DNA of 64,000 nt from assembly GCF_000196615.1 (NCBI RefSeq), contig NC_014306.1:496001-560000 (forward strand), written 5' to 3'. The position numbers and the translations under genes are program-made. Position 1 is the stretch's first letter. Every line of letters starts with the position of its first letter. This stretch comes from Erwinia billingiae Eb661. Lineage in GTDB: Bacteria > Pseudomonadota > Gammaproteobacteria > Enterobacterales > Enterobacteriaceae. Below are positions 61,810 to 64,000 of this stretch, one piece after another. The notes under the pieces were generated by a model that searched no databases, had not been told where the DNA came from, and worked only from the letters and a program-made list of their open reading frames with translations.

Positions 61810-62109
61810 TGCGTCATCCTCCTGGCGCGAACCACGCGCAAATAGTGAGCTTTTTGCTATCCGGTGAAACCACCCGTTTAGAGAAAGCGACTGGCTTTTC
61901 CTTCGCCTGCGGGCAAGATGGCCCATTTTGACCTCGACTAAAATATAGCTGATAACGCATTGTGCGTGCGGAGTTTATTCCGCCCATGGGATCCGCGTAT
62001 TGTTTCCTTTTAGCCAGCAAAAGTCACCTGAAGAAGATGCCATTTTACGCCCGTTGCCTGCGCTGTTATGCTTCGTCTTCTGTTTTTATCAATGATGAAA
62101 GGAAATTCC

Positions 62110-62730
62110 ATGACTACCCCTTCTTTTGACAGCGTAGAAGCGCAAGCAAGTTACGGTATCGGTTTACAGGTTGGCCAGCAGCTGCTGGAATCTGGACTGC
62201 AGGGTCTGCAGCCAGAAGCATTGCTGGCAGGCCTGCGCGATGCGCTGGAAGGGAACGCCCCTGCTGTACCTGTTGACGTTGTTCACCGTGCGCTGCGTGA
62301 AGTTCATGAGCGTGCTGATGCCGTGCGTCGTGAGCGCCAGCAGGAAATGGCAGTAGAAGGTCAGAAATTCCTGCAAGACAATATCAAGCGTGAAGGCGTG
62401 AGCAGCACCGAGTCTGGTTTACAGTTCAGCGTGATTGCGCAGGGCGAGGGTGCTATCCCATCCCGTCAGGATCGCGTACGCGTGCATTACACCGGTAAAC
62501 TGATCGATGGCAGCGTGTTCGACAGCTCTGTACAGCGTGGCGAGCCGGCTGAGTTCCCGGTTAGCGGCGTTATCCCAGGCTGGATTGAAGCGCTGACGCT
62601 GATGCCAGTGGGTTCCAAATGGGAGCTGGTTATCCCTCATGAGCTGGCTTACGGTGAGCGTGGTGCGGGTGCCTCTATCCCGCCATTCAGCACCCTGGTG
62701 TTTGAAGTTGAGTTGTTAGAAATCCTGTAA
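62110..62730 (+). CDS. fklB: FklB, FKBP-type peptidyl-prolyl isomerase
   Basis: A 206-residue cis-trans prolyl isomerase (FKBP22) active as a dimer in protein folding. The N-terminal helical dimer domain ([13 protein letters not shown]) and the FKBP domain ([18 protein letters not shown], then [10 protein letters not shown] and [15 protein letters not shown]) are complete. The ATG at 62110 follows AAAGGAAAT and gives the E. coli length. The 300 bases between ytfB and fklB hold only leader and promoter sequence. Confidence 0.98.
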   Translation: MTTPSFDSVEAQASYGIGLQVGQQLLESGLQGLQPEALLAGLRDALEGNAPAVPVDVVHRALREVHERADAVRRERQQEMAVEGQKFLQDNIKREGVSSTESGLQFSVIAQGEGAIPSRQDRVRVHYTGKLIDGSVFDSSVQRGEPAEFPVSGVIPGWIEALTLMPVGSKWELVIPHELAYGERGAGASIPPFSTLVFEVELLEIL

Positions 62731-62736
62731 GATTTC

Positions 62737-62756
62737 GGGCCAGGGACGCCTGGCCC
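62737..62756. terminator. two-way terminator between fklB and cpdB
   Basis: GGGCCAGG and CCTGGCCC flank a GACG loop between two converging genes. The T-run is weak on both strands. Confidence 0.7.
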
Positions 62757-62764
62757 ACTCATCA

Positions 62765-64000
62765 TTACTTCTGCAAATCTAGCTGATAAACGGCAAACCC
62801 CACCTCATCAGTCCCTTTCTGCTGTAACGGATACTGCGCGTGCTCGCGAATAAACTGAGCGGCTTTCTCACCTGGTGAGGTTCCAAAGCGAATATCCAGC
62901 GGCGTGGCACTCTCAATGTGCGCCAGCTTCCAGTTATTATCCGCCTGCGGTTTCACTTCTCCCTGCGCTTTGGTCTGCGCGCTGATATACGCCGCCACTA
63001 CCGAGCGGTTCTCATCCGGCGAGGCGAAGGCAATATGGCTTTCACCGGTTCCGGCGAACTTGCCGCCATACGCGCGGTAGTTATTGGTGGCCACCAGGAA
63101 CGTCGCCTGCGGTTCGATGGCTTTGCCGTTGTAGGTCAGATCTTTGATACGTGAGGCATTGGCATTGAGCGGCTGACATTCGGCGTCGTATTTCGCCGGT
63201 TGGGTGACATCAATGCGGTAATTAACGCCGTCAATCACATCAAAGTTATAGGTGCGGAAATCCCAGTTAATCAGCGACTGCGGTTTGCTGCTGTGGATAT
63301 CAATCTGATTGAACTGGCCGGCGGAGCACTCCAGCCACTCTTTAACCTCTTTGCCACTGACTTTCATCACGACCAGCGTATTAGGATAAAGATACAGATC
63401 GGCGGCATTACGGAAGGTCAGCTGTCCTTTTTCCACTTCCACATAACTGGCGGGATCGTTCTTGCGGCCACCGGCTTTAAACGGCGCGGCTGCCGTCAGT
63501 ACCGGCAGGTTAGCCAGATCCGGATCGCCCTGAATATAGCGCTGCACGTAGTCGCGCTGGGCGTTATTCACAATCTGCACGGTCGGATCGTCCTGCACCA
63601 GTGACAGATAGCTGTACATCACATCCGCCGACTTGCCGATAGGCTTGCTGACAAACTCGCGGGTAGCATCGTGATTGTGCTTCATCACCTTCAGCAAGGC
63701 CTGATCTTCCGCCGCCAGCGATTTTTTCGCTGTCTTGTCGTAAATCGGGCGCGCTTCGGCCTTCGCGCTGCTAACCTGCCAGTGCCCCTGCTGATTATCC
63801 AGCACCAGATCGACCACACCGAGGTGATCGCCCCACATGCCGGGCATGACGGCCGGAATGCCGTTCAGCGTGCCCTGTTTGATGTCAGCGCCTTTAATGC
63901 TGGCAAAGTCGGCGCTCGGGAACACCGCATGCGCATGACCAAACAGGATTGCATCAATCCCCGGCACCTGGCTGAGGTAGTAGACGGAGTTTTCGGCCAT
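62765..64000 (-). CDS. cpdB: CpdB, periplasmic 2',3'-cyclic nucleotide phosphodiesterase (3' part)
   Basis: The C-terminal 411 residues of a protein of about 650; the gene runs off the window end, so the start is not seen. CpdB opens 2',3'-cyclic nucleotides and removes the 3'-phosphate in the periplasm. The visible part has the end of the metallophosphatase domain ([15 protein letters not shown], a metal-binding GHxH) and the 5'-nucleotidase C-terminal domain ([16 protein letters not shown], the substrate-stacking region). E. coli has cycA and other genes between fklB and cpdB; here they are adjacent. Confidence 0.95.
   Translation of the reverse strand: MAENSVYYLSQVPGIDAILFGHAHAVFPSADFASIKGADIKQGTLNGIPAVMPGMWGDHLGVVDLVLDNQQGHWQVSSAKAEARPIYDKTAKKSLAAEDQALLKVMKHNHDATREFVSKPIGKSADVMYSYLSLVQDDPTVQIVNNAQRDYVQRYIQGDPDLANLPVLTAAAPFKAGGRKNDPASYVEVEKGQLTFRNAADLYLYPNTLVVMKVSGKEVKEWLECSAGQFNQIDIHSSKPQSLINWDFRTYNFDVIDGVNYRIDVTQPAKYDAECQPLNANASRIKDLTYNGKAIEPQATFLVATNNYRAYGGKFAGTGESHIAFASPDENRSVVAAYISAQTKAQGEVKPQADNNWKLAHIESATPLDIRFGTSPGEKAAQFIREHAQYPLQQKGTDEVGFAVYQLDLQK

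Overview
The window is a piece of a gamma-proteobacterial chromosome from the order Enterobacterales. From about 13 kb onward, gene order and protein sequences follow the E. coli 94-95 min region (yjdC-dsbD-dcuA-aspA-fxsA-groSL-yjeI-epmB-efp-ecnAB-blc-frdDCBA-epmA-mscM-psd-rsgA-orn-glyVXY-queG-nnrD-tsaE-amiB-mutL-miaA-hfq-hflXKC-yjeT-purA-nsrR-rnr-rlmB-aidB ... rpsF-priB-rpsR-rplI-ytfB-fklB-cpdB). Many genes that E. coli keeps in between are missing (cutA, yjeH, sugE, ampC, the yjfI-M/ula block, cycA), and a type VI secretion (T6SS) cluster abuts tRNA-Phe. This fits an Erwinia/Pantoea-type (Erwiniaceae) genome best. The genus is an inference, not something read directly from the sequence.

Region 1 (1-13.1 kb) is the end of a T6SS locus, all on the + strand. 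It opens with an A+T-rich cassette: the 3' end of one Tli4-type lipase-immunity gene, a second complete Tli4-type gene, a PAAR spike-tip protein, and an unrecognised two-helix membrane protein. Next comes a tightly overlapping G+C-rich structural operon, tssM-tssA-tssF-tssG-tssJ-tssE-vasL, which encodes the membrane complex (M, J), baseplate (E, F, G) and two TssA-type proteins. The composition switch falls inside the 5' end of tssM. The cluster ends next to a tRNA-Phe gene whose 3' end points at it.

Region 2 (13.4-35.3 kb) is mostly anaerobic C4-dicarboxylate metabolism and protein quality: yjdC, dsbD, the fumarate-generating and fumarate-importing genes aspA and dcuA, fumarate reductase frdABCD, the groSL chaperonin operon with a sigma32 promoter, and elongation factor P together with both of its lysylation enzymes (epmA, epmB). 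It also holds the entericidin pair, the lipocalin blc, and the psd-mscM envelope pair with rsgA.

Region 3 (35.4-54.2 kb) carries orn, three identical tRNA-Gly genes, an A+T-rich gene-free stretch with four DnaA boxes that matches the position of the E. coli datA replication-control locus, and then queG back to back with the long nnrD-tsaE-amiB-mutL-miaA-hfq-hflX-hflK-hflC run. After that come yjeT, purA and the nsrR-rnr-rlmB group.

Region 4 (54.3-64 kb) holds aidB overlapping bsmA tail to tail, a chemoreceptor with a clear flagellar sigma28 promoter, the esterase yjfP, one small secreted protein of unknown function, the ribosomal rpsF-priB-rpsR-rplI operon, ytfB, fklB and the 3' part of cpdB, which runs off the window.

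Most of the window is conserved backbone. The parts that repay a second look are the T6SS cassette and its junction inside tssM, the datA-like DnaA-box cluster, the sigma28-driven chemoreceptor inserted into the backbone, and the unknown small secreted protein.
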